NCBI GenBank assembly: GCA_024278595.1
Contig: JAJRSW010000100.1
Location: 1 to 34,153 of the forward strand
Origin: Fidelibacterota bacterium
GTDB taxonomy: Bacteria > Fidelibacterota > UBA8477 > JABMPR01
Direction: 5' to 3'
DNA length: 34,153 nucleotides
Part shown: one piece after another, positions 1 through 8,172 of the stretch
How positions within the stretch are numbered: position 1 is the first letter of the stretch
Layout: each line of letters opens with the position of its first letter
Notes under the pieces: model-generated
Told to the model about the DNA's origin: nothing
The model's database searches: none
What the model saw: the letters and a program-made list of their open reading frames with translations, nothing else
Program-made: the position numbers and the translations under genes

Positions 1-285
1 GATATGATCGATACTGCAGGAACTATGGCAGCTGCCGCTACCAGGGCTCGGGAAAAGGGCGCATTATCAGTGAATGCCGCTGTGACCCATGGCGTATTAT
101 CCGGTCCGGCGATCACCCGGTTGAATGATGCACCCATAGAGTGGATATTGGTGACTGACACCATCAAGATTTCCGCCGAAAAGCAGTTAAGCAAATTGGT
201 GCCGGTAAGTGTGGCACCGGTTTTTGGGGAAGCGATCAAACGGATTCATAATGAAGAATCGATCAGTGTTTTATTTGATATATAG
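1..285 (+). CDS. prs: Ribose-phosphate pyrophosphokinase, C-terminal part (5' end outside window)
   Basis: PRPP synthetase transfers pyrophosphate from ATP to ribose 5-phosphate, giving PRPP for nucleotide, His and Trp synthesis. Only the last ~94 codons are present. The reading frame is open from base 1 and begins with DMIDTAGTM, the PRPP/ribose-phosphate binding loop of this family, followed by the expected C-terminal stretch with THGVLSGPA. The ATP-binding half lies upstream of the window. The stop is 24 bases before rplY, so the two are probably co-transcribed; prs next to rplY and pth is a common bacterial arrangement. Identification is firm because of the loop and the neighbours. Confidence 0.93.
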   Translation, partial: DMIDTAGTMAAAATRAREKGALSVNAAVTHGVLSGPAITRLNDAPIEWILVTDTIKISAEKQLSKLVPVSVAPVFGEAIKRIHNEESISVLFDI

Positions 286-309
286 TATCTAGATGTAAAG
301 GAAGTAAAA

Positions 310-981
310 ATGGCTCAATCAAAAACAAAAGAACGTTTTGAATTGCAAGTTGAGCAGAGAAGTCAATTCGGCCGAAGAGCTACCAGAGCCCTTCGAAAAG
401 ATGGGTTTATCCCGGTGAATTTTTATTCAAAGGGTGAAACAGCCTACTCATTTGTCATGACCGATACACATCTCCGCGAAGCCATGCATTCAGGAGAAAA
501 GATCTTTAATATTACCATTGATGGTGAACAACGTCGCGCAATGGTAAAAGATGTGCAATGGCACCCGGTAACAGACAAGATCCTGCATATGGATTTTCTG
601 GGTGTCCGTCTGCGTGACATCATTGAGATCCCCGTACCCGTTGTTGCCGTGGGTAGTCCCATTGGTGTACAGGAAGGTGGCCTCCTCCAACAGCCTATCC
701 ACGAAGTTTTGGTGCGTTGTAAGGGTGAAGATGTACCAGATTCTGTTGAAGTAGATGTTTCTGAATTGAATATCGGTGATACAATTCATGCCGGTGCTCT
801 ACACAGTGAGACCTTCGAGATCCTCATGGCTGATGACATTACCATTGTTTCAGTGGTCATTCCACAGAAACTGGAGGAAACTGTCGTTGAAGTTGATGAG
901 GACGATCTTGAATTCGAGGATGAAGAAGGTTCTGAAGATTCTGAAAAAGGCGAAGATAATAACGAAAGCAGCGACGAATAA
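310..981 (+). CDS. rplY: Ribosomal protein L25 (general stress protein Ctc/TL5 type)
   Basis: A 5S rRNA-binding protein of the 50S subunit. At 223 residues it is the long form: an N-terminal L25 domain (about residues 8-95, with RRATRALRKDGFIPVNFYS near the start) followed by the TL5/Ctc beta-barrel domain (about 100-190). The tail from about residue 190 is almost entirely Asp, Glu and Ser, which is longer and more acidic than usual. The start is ATG 310, with AAAGGAAG a few bases upstream as ribosome binding site. It sits between prs and pth, the usual neighbours of this family. A 354-residue ORF on the opposite strand here is a composition artefact. Confidence 0.93.
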   Translation: MAQSKTKERFELQVEQRSQFGRRATRALRKDGFIPVNFYSKGETAYSFVMTDTHLREAMHSGEKIFNITIDGEQRRAMVKDVQWHPVTDKILHMDFLGVRLRDIIEIPVPVVAVGSPIGVQEGGLLQQPIHEVLVRCKGEDVPDSVEVDVSELNIGDTIHAGALHSETFEILMADDITIVSVVIPQKLEETVVEVDEDDLEFEDEEGSEDSEKGEDNNESSDE

Positions 982-1006
982 TTAATCGATCGTCAAGAGA
1001 CACACT

Positions 1007-1606
1007 GTGCCACGAGCTATTATTGGACTGGGAAACCCGGGTGAACGTTATGCTAATACCAGGCATAATGCCGGCTTCATGGTGGTTGATGAACTGGCGC
1101 GACGCTGGCAGATCACATTTCGTCCTGGAAAGGGCAGTTATGTATATGCCAAAAGCTCCAGTTGGGATGCCATGCTGATGAAACCCACTACCTATATGAA
1201 TCTTAGTGGGCAAGCAGTACGTCATTTGACGGATTATTTTAAGATCGATACAGAAGCGTGTATGATCGTTTTTGATGATCTTGATGTTCTGTTTCCCGAG
1301 ATCCGGATACGCAAACAAGGCGGAGCCGGAACCCATAAGGGGCTGCAGTCGATTATTAGACATCTGAACACCCAAGCTTTTCCCCGGATACGAATGGGGA
1401 TCGGGGGTAATCAGGGTCAACGTCTTTCTGAAATTTTTGTGCTGGAAAATTATTCTAAAGTTGATTTGGATATTCTCCCTGGGCAGCTGGACAAAGCCGC
1501 AGATGCGATGGAGTTCTGGCTGAAAGAAGGTATTGACAATACAATGAATCGTTTCAATGTCAATCTTCGCAAAACTCAGGCTGAGGATACAAAGGAGGAA
1601 AATTAA
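1007..1606 (+). CDS. pth: Peptidyl-tRNA hydrolase
   Basis: Releases tRNA from peptidyl-tRNAs that drop off stalled ribosomes. The 199-residue product has the normal family length. It shows the N-terminal [18 protein letters not shown] signature with Asn10 and catalytic His20, the TYMNLSG segment (Asn65), and Asp93 in VFDDLDV, which orients the catalytic His. The start is GTG 1007; no better in-frame ATG precedes the conserved [10 protein letters not shown]. The stop is one base before the hppA ATG, so translation is probably coupled, and the strong AAAGGAGG for hppA lies inside the last pth codons. Confidence 0.95.
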   Translation: MPRAIIGLGNPGERYANTRHNAGFMVVDELARRWQITFRPGKGSYVYAKSSSWDAMLMKPTTYMNLSGQAVRHLTDYFKIDTEACMIVFDDLDVLFPEIRIRKQGGAGTHKGLQSIIRHLNTQAFPRIRMGIGGNQGQRLSEIFVLENYSKVDLDILPGQLDKAADAMEFWLKEGIDNTMNRFNVNLRKTQAEDTKEEN

Positions 1607-1607
1607 T

Positions 1608-3773
1608 ATGAGTGACATGATGATCTGGGTTCCGGTCATGGGAATTGTTGCGTTGATATATTCATTCTGGCGGACTGGTTGGATCAGTAAGCAGGATGAA
1701 GGCTCGGAAAAAATGATAGCCATCGGGAAGTATATTTCCGACGGCGCCATGGCTTTTCTGAAGGCAGAATATCGCGTCCTGTCCGTCTTCATCATTGCCG
1801 TTGCTATTCTGTTGGGAATTGCTAACAGTGGAGAGGGGAAAAGTCCCCTGGTGGCAGCTTCATTTATCGTGGGTGCCCTGACTTCTGGTTTAGCTGGTTT
1901 CCTGGGGATGCGCGTTGCCACAAAAGCAAATTATAGAACTGCGCAGGCTGCTCGCAGTGGTTTATCCAAGGCCCTGGGGGTTGCCTTTGCAGGTGGCTCA
2001 GTAATGGGTCTCAGCGTGGTTGGTCTGGGCGTTATTGGTTTGGGGTGCCTGTTCCTTATCTATCGTGAGATCTTTACCGATCTAAGTATGGTCATGTCAG
2101 TACTCTCTGGATTTTCACTGGGAGCCAGTTCCATCGCTTTATTTGCCCGTGTCGGTGGTGGGATTTATACCAAAGCCGCTGATGTAGGTGCCGATCTGGT
2201 TGGTAAGGTTGAAGCCGGCATCCCTGAGGATCATCCCTTAAACCCAGCCACCATTGCCGATAATGTCGGAGACAACGTCGGTGATGTTGCCGGTATGGGT
2301 GCTGACCTTTTTGAGTCATATGTAGGTTCAATTGTGGGTTCCATGGTTTTGGGTGCAACAATTGTTTTAAGTTCGGGGGCTTTGGCTCCGGAATTTGTTT
2401 TTCTACCCCTGTTGATCGCTGGCGCCGGTATCCTGGTTTCTATTACAGGTACTTTTATGGTTTCCGTAAAAGAGGGTGGCGATCCTCAGAAGAGTCTCAA
2501 TATTGGTGAGTTTGGATCTTCAGCAATTATGGTTGTGGTCATGTTCTTCATGATCACCCAGATGCTACCAGCCACTTTCATCTTGGGTGGCGCTGAGTAT
2601 ACCAACTATGGTGTTTTTTGGGCAACCACCATCGGTTTGGTAGCAGGTCTTGGTATCGGTTTTATTACTGAACACTATACGGGAACTGGTACTAGTCCGG
2701 TTAACTCAATCGTGAATCAATCACAGACAGGGGCAGCGACCAATCTCATCGCTGGTCTGGGTGTTGGCATGCAGTCTACTGCCATCCCCGTTCTGATCAT
2801 TGCCGCCAGTATCATGGGTGCCTTTCACTTTGCCGGTCTCTATGGTATTGCCATGGCTGCCCTGGGTATGTTGGCTAACACTGGGATGCAGTTGGCCGTT
2901 GACGCATACGGTCCCATCTCAGATAATGCTGGTGGTATCGCCGAGATGGCTCAACTACCAGCAGAAGTTCGTCAACGAACGGATAAACTGGATGCTGTAG
3001 GAAATACGACAGCTGCCATTGGTAAAGGTTTTGCCATTGGCTCTGCTGCTTTGACGGCTCTGGCTTTATTTGCTGCCTTTCGGACGACTGTGCAAGCCCT
3101 TCGCGGTGGAGATCCAATGAATATCAGTATTACAGATCCAACTGTTATGGCTGGTTTATTTGTTGGTGGAATGTTACCCTTTTTATTTTCATCAATGGCA
3201 ATGGGTGCGGTTGGTCGGGCCGCCATGGCCATGATCGAAGAGGTCCGCCGTCAGTTCAAATCTATTCCTGAATTGGCTGCAGCTCTGACAGTGATGAAGA
3301 AATATGAAGAGGGCCAGAAAATGTCTGCTGAAGATCAGAAGATCTTCGATGCTGCTGATGGTAAAGCTGAGTATGGAAAGTGTGTAACTATTTCCACCGA
3401 AGCTGCCATTAAAGAGATGATGCTGCCCGGCTTGCTGGCCATCCTCACTCCCGTAGTGGTTGGATATGTATTTGGCGCTGAAGCTCTGGGTGGCCTATTG
3501 GCTGGGGTTACGGTAACTGGTGTACTGATGGCCATCTTTCAGTCCAATGCCGGTGGTGCCTGGGACAATGCTAAAAAGATGATCGAAAACGGTGTTGAGA
3601 TCAACGGGATCAAATATGGTAAAGGTTCCGATGTTCATAAGGCCGCTGTTGTCGGTGATACTGTTGGTGATCCTTTCAAGGATACCTCCGGTCCATCACT
3701 GAATATTCTGATAAAATTAATGTCGGTTGTAGCATTGGTGATCGCACCTCTGATTGCAACCATAGGTTATTAA
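1608..3773 (+). CDS. hppA: Membrane-bound ion-pumping pyrophosphatase, K+-dependent type
   Basis: A polytopic inner-membrane pump (721 residues, about 16 membrane helices) that uses PPi hydrolysis to export H+ and/or Na+. The start is ATG 1608, supported by AAAGGAGG at 1591-1598; an upstream in-frame start inside pth lacks this support. Hallmarks are [11 protein letters not shown] from residue 192, DNVGDNVGD from 218, and the C-terminal [15 protein letters not shown]. Ala469 and Gly472 in [10 protein letters not shown] match the K+-dependent class; K+-independent enzymes have Lys and Thr there. Glu236 in DLFESYVGS is the position seen in Na+-PPases and in Flavobacterium-type H+-PPases, so the transported ion cannot be settled by eye. 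It is an unusual guest between pth and rpsF. Confidence 0.95.
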   Translation: MSDMMIWVPVMGIVALIYSFWRTGWISKQDEGSEKMIAIGKYISDGAMAFLKAEYRVLSVFIIAVAILLGIANSGEGKSPLVAASFIVGALTSGLAGFLGMRVATKANYRTAQAARSGLSKALGVAFAGGSVMGLSVVGLGVIGLGCLFLIYREIFTDLSMVMSVLSGFSLGASSIALFARVGGGIYTKAADVGADLVGKVEAGIPEDHPLNPATIADNVGDNVGDVAGMGADLFESYVGSIVGSMVLGATIVLSSGALAPEFVFLPLLIAGAGILVSITGTFMVSVKEGGDPQKSLNIGEFGSSAIMVVVMFFMITQMLPATFILGGAEYTNYGVFWATTIGLVAGLGIGFITEHYTGTGTSPVNSIVNQSQTGAATNLIAGLGVGMQSTAIPVLIIAASIMGAFHFAGLYGIAMAALGMLANTGMQLAVDAYGPISDNAGGIAEMAQLPAEVRQRTDKLDAVGNTTAAIGKGFAIGSAALTALALFAAFRTTVQALRGGDPMNISITDPTVMAGLFVGGMLPFLFSSMAMGAVGRAAMAMIEEVRRQFKSIPELAAALTVMKKYEEGQKMSAEDQKIFDAADGKAEYGKCVTISTEAAIKEMMLPGLLAILTPVVVGYVFGAEALGGLLAGVTVTGVLMAIFQSNAGGAWDNAKKMIENGVEINGIKYGKGSDVHKAAVVGDTVGDPFKDTSGPSLNILIKLMSVVALVIAPLIATIGY

Positions 3774-3785
3774 GGAGGTTCGCTC

Positions 3786-4409
3786 TTGAAAAAGTATGAG
3801 TGCCTTTATATTGTAAATATCAACTATGATAGTGAGGGGACCTCTGCCGTTGTTGCCAAAGTAGAAGAGGTCCTGAAAAACATCGGTGCTGAAGTAGCGC
3901 ATACTCAGCATTGGGGCAAACGTAAACTGGCTTACGCCATCGATAAAGAACGCTACGGCAATTATATCCTGCTCCATTTCCAGGGAGAGAATCCTGATGT
4001 GACCGAACTCCAGCGCGAGTTTGAGATCGAAAAAGGGGTGCTGCATTATATGACCGTCCGGCTGGATGATTTTCCTGATTTTGATGCGCTTTCTGTACCG
4101 CAAGCCTTTGAAACTGATCGTCGTAAACCGGCTTATGGTGCGCGTAAACCGCGTCATTATGAGGAAACTACCGCTAAACCTGCAGCCAAAGAGGCTGAGG
4201 GAGCGAGTGAGGAAGCCCAGGTTGAAGAAGTTGAAAAGACCGATGCTACTGAAACTGTAGAAGCTGAGGCCGTAGAGGTGGCAGAGACCGAAGTCGTTGA
4301 AGAAAACGCTCCGGAAGCTGAAGCAAGCACACCGGAAGTTGAAGAAGTGGTAGAATCCGCCGAAGAACCCACCAAAGAAGAAGCTGATAAACCTGCTGAC
4401 GCAGAGTGA
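3786..4409 (+). CDS. rpsF: Ribosomal protein S6 with a long acidic C-terminal tail
   Basis: 30S subunit protein that binds 16S rRNA together with S18, encoded just downstream. Residues 1 to about 97 are a normal S6 domain (MKKYECLYIVN start, HWGKRKLAYAIDKERYGNY in the middle). The remaining ~110 residues are a low-complexity Glu/Ala/Val tail (repeats such as EVEE, EAEA, EEP), making the protein about twice the usual S6 length. The start is TTG 3786 with TAAGGAGG at 3771-3778 overlapping the hppA stop; no ATG fits the conserved N terminus. No ssb lies between rpsF and rpsR. Confidence 0.93.
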   Translation: MKKYECLYIVNINYDSEGTSAVVAKVEEVLKNIGAEVAHTQHWGKRKLAYAIDKERYGNYILLHFQGENPDVTELQREFEIEKGVLHYMTVRLDDFPDFDALSVPQAFETDRRKPAYGARKPRHYEETTAKPAAKEAEGASEEAQVEEVEKTDATETVEAEAVEVAETEVVEENAPEAEASTPEVEEVVESAEEPTKEEADKPADAE

Positions 4410-4440
4410 TCGGCCGGATTAGAGAAAGAGAGTATTCAAT

Positions 4441-4674
4441 ATGAGAATGTTCACCTATAGAAAAAAGATCTGCAAATTCTGTGAGAATAAGAAGATGCAA
4501 ATTGATTACAAAAACCCGGCTATGCTGCGTCGCTTTATTACCGAACAGAGTAAGATCCTGCCCCGCCGTATCACCGGTACTTGTGCCGGTCATCAACGCA
4601 CCCTGGTTACCGCCATCAAGCGCGCCAGAAACATCGCCCTGTTACCTTACACCAACGACGTTAAGAACGCCTAA
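4441..4674 (+). CDS. rpsR: Ribosomal protein S18
   Basis: Small 30S protein (77 residues, normal length) that pairs with S6 on the platform of the subunit. Recognisable segments are the N-terminal CKFC cluster, [12 protein letters not shown], and the RNA-binding core [15 protein letters not shown] followed by [14 protein letters not shown]. The start is ATG 4441 with a purine-rich AGAGAAAGAGAG upstream. Another, longer frame overlaps this stretch because the rplI frame is open backwards through it; the S18 frame is the conserved one. It lies 31 bases after rpsF and 16 bases before rplI. Confidence 0.95.
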   Translation: MRMFTYRKKICKFCENKKMQIDYKNPAMLRRFITEQSKILPRRITGTCAGHQRTLVTAIKRARNIALLPYTNDVKNA

Positions 4675-4690
4675 GGGAAAGGATCTGATC

Positions 4691-5134
4691 ATGAAAGTAA
4701 TTTTACGTGAAGATGTTGAAACCTTGGGTCAAGCAGGTGAAACCGTTAATGTAAAAGACGGCTTTGGTCGCAATTATCTGATTCCCCAAAAACTGGCTTA
4801 TCCAGCTACTCGGAGCTTTTCCCGGGTCTTTGAGGAAGAAAAGAAGCTGAAAGATAATCGGGATGCCCGAGCCACGGTTCAGGCTGAACAGCTCGCCGCA
4901 AAGTTGGGTAACCTGTCCCTGGAAACCTCTGTTAAAGTGGGTGAAGAAGATAAGGTCTTTGGTGCCGTTACAGCTGCCGATATTGCTGCGCTGCTGGTCG
5001 ACAAAGGCTATGAGATTGACAAACGTGATGTGCTGCTTGAGGAACCCCTGAAAGCCCTGGGCATCTACAATGTCCCAGTGAAGATCACCTCTGAGATCAA
5101 AGCTGAAGTCAAAGTCTGGGTTATCAAAGAATAA
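4691..5134 (+). CDS. rplI: Ribosomal protein L9
   Basis: Two-domain 50S protein (147 residues, normal length) that binds 23S rRNA near the L1 stalk. It starts with MKVILREDVETLGQAGETV and continues with the conserved KDGFGRNYLIP, a long central connecting helix (about residues 42-75), and a C-terminal domain with the typical FGAVTAADIA. The start is ATG 4691, preceded by AAGGGAAAGGATC. The frame is open much further upstream through rpsR, but only this ATG matches the family. It is the last gene of the ribosomal cluster and is followed by a clear terminator. Confidence 0.95.
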   Translation: MKVILREDVETLGQAGETVNVKDGFGRNYLIPQKLAYPATRSFSRVFEEEKKLKDNRDARATVQAEQLAAKLGNLSLETSVKVGEEDKVFGAVTAADIAALLVDKGYEIDKRDVLLEEPLKALGIYNVPVKITSEIKAEVKVWVIKE

Positions 5135-5156
5135 CCTGACTCAGTGACGTAATACG

Positions 5157-5210
5157 GGGTGGAAATGAGGGTTGTTCGAACAGCTGCCATTTTCACCCTT
5201 TTGTATTTTA
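5157..5210 (+). terminator. Rho-independent terminator after rplI
   Basis: GGGTGGAAATG (5157-5167) pairs with CATTTTCACCC (5188-5198) through 11 positions with one G-T pair, and is followed directly by TTTTGTATTTT. It lies 22 bases after the rplI stop and would end the prs-to-rplI transcript. Confidence 0.8.
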
Positions 5211-5410
5211 ATAAAGCTGGATAATTTGTGATAAGCCCTGATTCTTTTCCATTTTCACGTCACCCGATCCCAAATGCTCAGGGTTTCTGAGGCGGGATGG
5301 ATCTGGTGGGGATTTGTGAACCAGATAAAGTTTGTGAGCCAGAAAAATATTTTGGATTTAAGGTCTACTTTAGAACTGAAAATGGTATTAATTGGTATTA
5401 AACATAGATT
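5211..5410. other. Intergenic stretch with one short repeat motif
   Basis: I see no gene in this spacer between the rplI terminator and the ~175 bp repeat. It holds one copy of the short motif GAACTGAAAATGGTATTA (5373-5390), whose relatives occur at four other intergenic places in the window. The rest is AT-rich and unremarkable. Confidence 0.6.
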
Positions 5411-5588
5411 TAACCTGAATAATTCATAGCCACTAAGTCACGCAGACAAAGTTGTAAAAAATATATGCTTATCAAAAATTATCACTCACAGATGCAAATA
5501 ATTCTGTTTAAAATGACCTTGTTCATAACTTTAATAATCTTCGTGGCTTAGTATCTTCGTGGCAATAATTCATGAATAATGCAGGTTA
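5411..5588 (+). repeat. R1 dispersed element, copy A (about 178 bp, imperfect terminal inverted repeats)
   Basis: This stretch is the reverse complement of 27803-27974 with roughly nine positions in ten identical by eye. Its left end reads TAACCTGAATAATTCAT and its right end, on the other strand, TAACCTGCATTATTCAT, so the element has imperfect terminal inverted repeats. Both sub-terminal regions contain CTTCGTG/CTTAGTG-type phrases. It has no ORF and so resembles a MITE or another non-autonomous element. Its right end supplies the stop codon and spacer just 5' of the CPBP protease start. Confidence 0.85.
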
Positions 5589-5592
5589 ACAG

Positions 5593-6483
5593 TTGGATCA
5601 TGAAGCAGATTATGAGAGCCACTTGGAAGTGAAACGACCCTCCCTTCATATTTTTACCGTTCGTGAAGCTTACCTGTTGGCTGCCGCCAGTATGTTTATG
5701 GGGCTGTTTGTAAGTCTTACCTTCCAGGGCTTTTTGCCGGAAAGTGATCAAGCTGCCATCCTGAATCGACTGGCTGTGCTTTTTGGAGAATTGGCTATTC
5801 TGATCCCGGCGGTTCTCATTTTAAAGCAGCGCGGATTAAAATTCAGACAGGTCCTGCCCTTGAGGTCGGTTTCCCCAGTAACGATCATCATGTCAATGGT
5901 GCTGACAGCAGGCGCAATTGGACTTGTTTCAGTATTTGAAATTGTCGTATTACCATTTTTCCCTATTCCGGATTTTCTCAAACAATTAGAATCTGATCTT
6001 ATGCAGGCCAGTTTTTTGGATAACCTGGTGTTGATCTTTGCCGGTGTCCTGGTCGCGCCTCTGGTTGAGGAGTTTATCTTCAGAGGTATCCTGCAACAGA
6101 GTCTGTTTTACCGGCATGGTTCTCTCCTGCCAGCTATGATCGTTCCAACGGTCATCTTTGCCCTGTTTCACGTCGCTTATCTATTTTATCTACCAGCCTT
6201 ACTGGAATTAATTGCCCTGGCTCTGATGCTGGCCTGGCTCATGGTCAAAACCGGCAACCTGCTGGTTCCTGTACTGGTCCATGGACTGTTCAATCTTTCT
6301 TCATTTTCCGGACTCTTTATTACCGATCTGGAAGAGATCACCACCCTGACAGAATTTGGTGTCCCCTGGATCATCTTATCGATCCTTCTCATGGCCGCTG
6401 GTGTATTCTATTTTAAGCACATGCCGGTAGCAGAATTTGAGGAGGTATATCTGATACCCTCACTCCGGGGAGAAGAATTTTAA
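5593..6483 (+). CDS. CPBP-family (Abi/CAAX-like) intramembrane metalloprotease
   Basis: A 296-residue polytopic membrane protein of the CPBP glutamic-type/metal protease family (related to Rce1 and bacteriocin self-immunity proteins). The three family motifs are present: EEFIFR (Glu159, Glu160, Arg164), FALFH with His193, and VHGLFN (His230, Asn234). About seven to eight hydrophobic segments surround them. The start is taken as TTG 5593, the first possible codon after an in-frame TAA at 5587 contributed by the end of repeat R1 copy A; there is no early ATG, so the start is uncertain. It ends one base before crcB and is probably co-transcribed with it. The substrate is unknown. Confidence 0.85.
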   Translation: MDHEADYESHLEVKRPSLHIFTVREAYLLAAASMFMGLFVSLTFQGFLPESDQAAILNRLAVLFGELAILIPAVLILKQRGLKFRQVLPLRSVSPVTIIMSMVLTAGAIGLVSVFEIVVLPFFPIPDFLKQLESDLMQASFLDNLVLIFAGVLVAPLVEEFIFRGILQQSLFYRHGSLLPAMIVPTVIFALFHVAYLFYLPALLELIALALMLAWLMVKTGNLLVPVLVHGLFNLSSFSGLFITDLEEITTLTEFGVPWIILSILLMAAGVFYFKHMPVAEFEEVYLIPSLRGEEF

Positions 6484-6484
6484 A

Positions 6485-6865
6485 ATGTTGGATCTGAGTA
6501 AGATTGTGGTCATCGGTTTGGGCGGATTCATGGGAGCCGTCAGTCGTTACTATGTCAGTGGACTCGCCCAAAAATTCAGTGACCGCTTCCCCTATGGTAC
6601 GCTCACTGTAAATCTTGCAGGTAGCTTTATTCTAGGTCTACTAGCCACTCTGTTTCTTGAAAAAGTGATCGTGAGTCAGGAGTTGCGTCTTTTTGTACTC
6701 GTGGGACTGCTGGGAGCCTTTACAACCTACTCAACCTTCTCTTGGGAGACCTTAAACCTGATGCGGGGTGGTGAATGGTTGTTGGTAAGCTTCAATATTA
6801 TGGCCAATGTCCTGGGAACATTAATTGCTGTGTGGGCCGGAGTTAGTATTGCTAAATTATGGTGA
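6485..6865 (+). CDS. crcB: Fluoride exporter/channel CrcB (Fluc)
   Basis: Small four-helix inner-membrane channel (126 residues, normal length) that works as an antiparallel dimer to let toxic fluoride leave the cell. Diagnostic segments are GGFMGAVSRYYVS at the start, YGTLTVNLAGSFILG with the conserved Asn, and GLLGAFTTYSTFSWE with the Phe/Thr/Ser line of the fluoride path. The start is ATG 6485, one base after the stop of the CPBP gene. The DUF190 gene that follows at 7037 supports a fluoride-related locus. I looked upstream for a fluoride riboswitch and did not find one. Confidence 0.93.
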   Translation: MLDLSKIVVIGLGGFMGAVSRYYVSGLAQKFSDRFPYGTLTVNLAGSFILGLLATLFLEKVIVSQELRLFVLVGLLGAFTTYSTFSWETLNLMRGGEWLLVSFNIMANVLGTLIAVWAGVSIAKLW

Positions 6866-7036
6866 TAAATATTTCACCATCAAGACCCCCAAGGGTTCCA
6901 GGGATCACGAAGGCTTTTTTGAAGCTGTCCAGGGGAGAACCAACGAAGGATTAGACCACAGACCTTGAAGGGTGATGAACTAATTGGTGAACCTTAGTGC
7001 CCTTCGTGACTTAGTGACCATAAACATGAGGAAATA
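6866..7036. repeat. Spacer with 9-bp inverted repeat and CTTCGTG-type phrase
   Basis: TCACGAAGG (6905-6913) and CCTTCGTGA (7001-7009) form a perfect 9-bp inverted repeat bounding about 105 bp. The right arm runs into CTTAGTG and CTTCGTGACTTAGTG, the same wording as in both R1 copies, immediately upstream of the DUF190 start. It probably belongs to the dispersed-repeat fraction. No riboswitch fold was recognised. Confidence 0.45.
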
Positions 7037-7372
7037 ATGCAGGAAGAATACACAGGACAAAAACTTTGTATATTCATCGGTGAGCAGGACAAGCAGGATG
7101 GTCGCCTACTATATGAACTACTGTTGGAAATTGCCCTGGAAAGCGGCCTGTCTGGTGGGACTGTTATTCGGGGACGTGAAGGTTTTGGAGCCCATGGAAA
7201 GATCCACTCGATGAAGATCTTACGCCTGGCTGAAAATCTGCCCTTGGTTATGGAGTTTATTGGCAGGGCAGAGAAGATCGATAACTTTGTCCGGAGAATC
7301 GAACCCCTGCTCAAAGAGGGGCTCATGACCAGAACAGCTGTATCGATCACCAAGTTCAGGCCAGCAGATTAA
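7037..7372 (+). CDS. DUF190 family protein
   Basis: A 111-residue soluble protein matching DUF190 (ferredoxin-like/PII-like fold). I see the typical LCIFIGEQDKQDG opening, the Y-E-L-L-L-E helix, and the GGTVIRGREGFGAHGKIH loop that is the best conserved part of the family. DUF190 genes are frequently next to or fused with crcB, as here, so a regulatory or accessory role in fluoride resistance is inferred; the biochemical role is not known to me. The start is ATG 7037 with GAGGAAAT ahead of it. Confidence 0.85.
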   Translation: MQEEYTGQKLCIFIGEQDKQDGRLLYELLLEIALESGLSGGTVIRGREGFGAHGKIHSMKILRLAENLPLVMEFIGRAEKIDNFVRRIEPLLKEGLMTRTAVSITKFRPAD

Positions 7373-7490
7373 GCCCGGGATGTGTTTGATATCACAGTCC
7401 AGCTGACAAATGATAACCGTCACATAATTAATGGGTTGAATAACTAGTTTTTAGCGAATATAAATAGTTAATGTATCAAAGGAGTAAGAT

Positions 7491-8084
7491 ATGCAAAAAA
7501 TAATGACCGTACTGATCGCACTTGCCATGGCAGGCAGTGTCATAGCTGCAAATCCACCAGCATCCTATTCAACCTCACGGGCATCTGGAACTATTATGAT
7601 CTCCGGGTCTGGGACCTACCAGACCGATCTGAGTCAAGACCTAAGGAGCTCCTATTGGAACCTGGGTACCGATGCCGCCTTGTTCCTCTTCCCCCAATTA
7701 GCCGGTGGGATCGAGTTTGGCTACAATAAAACAATGGTTGAAACAGGAGCAGTGGACGATCCTACAATTGATGAAGTGGTCACTATGTCCCTGGGTCCAA
7801 GGGTCTACTTTTTTCTAGGAAGTGTGAATAGTGAATTTACGCCCTTTGTAAAAGGTGGAGCAAATTACCTGATCAATAAATCCTTGATCGATGATGAAGA
7901 GTTGAAACGTGATAATACAGAGCTAGGCCTGACCGCCAGTGTTGGGGTCCTTTTAAACCTGGCTAAAAATGTCGGGCTTTCCATCGAAGCTGAATACAAT
8001 TTTGAAAAAGGGACTGCCGCTGAAGATATCGACACCAAACAACTCCTGATAAAATTTGGTATCCGCTCATTTCTCGGTGAATAG
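7491..8084 (+). CDS. Outer-membrane beta-barrel protein (OmpA/OmpW-like barrel)
   Basis: A 197-residue secreted protein. Residues 1-20 form a signal peptide (MQKIMTVLIALAMAGSVIA, cleavage probably after the A-x-A near residue 20). The mature part has the alternating hydrophobic/polar pattern and Gly/Tyr/Phe-rich strands of a small barrel, for example LGTDAALFLFPQLAGGIEFG, and a last strand QLLIKFGIRSFLGE. The loop region 'EAEYNFEKG' is typical of the porin/outer-membrane barrel Pfam clan. The start is ATG 7491 with AAAGGAGT upstream, a strong site. The function is unknown beyond the likely location. Closest neighbours give no hint. Confidence 0.75.
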   Translation: MQKIMTVLIALAMAGSVIAANPPASYSTSRASGTIMISGSGTYQTDLSQDLRSSYWNLGTDAALFLFPQLAGGIEFGYNKTMVETGAVDDPTIDEVVTMSLGPRVYFFLGSVNSEFTPFVKGGANYLINKSLIDDEELKRDNTELGLTASVGVLLNLAKNVGLSIEAEYNFEKGTAAEDIDTKQLLIKFGIRSFLGE

Positions 8085-8172
8085 CAGCAGATGCTTTTGA
8101 GCTAATTGCCAATGCTGTGGCTGTTTATCCTTTGCTAGGCTGAATAGCCACTCTGTCTTTATGGGGAAAATT

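Noticed and set aside
1557..1607. Upstream in-frame extension of hppA into pth
   Set aside because: ATG 1608 has a strong AAAGGAGG at the right distance and the family starts with a membrane helix there; the extension is pth coding sequence in another frame.
857..1921. 354-residue ORF on the minus strand across rplY, pth and hppA
   Set aside because: It lies antisense to three well-identified genes, has no recognisable motif or ribosome site and crosses gene borders. It is an open frame produced by codon composition.
4481..4690. N-terminal extension of L9 through the S18 gene
   Set aside because: The frame is open by chance; L9 always begins MKVIL, which is at 4691, and S18 is conserved in its own frame.
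6866..7036. Fluoride riboswitch near crcB/DUF190
   Set aside because: I looked for the GAUGG...GUUC and terminal conserved bases and found only loosely similar words such as GGTGATGAAC. The paired core is not present, and crcB itself is preceded by coding sequence.
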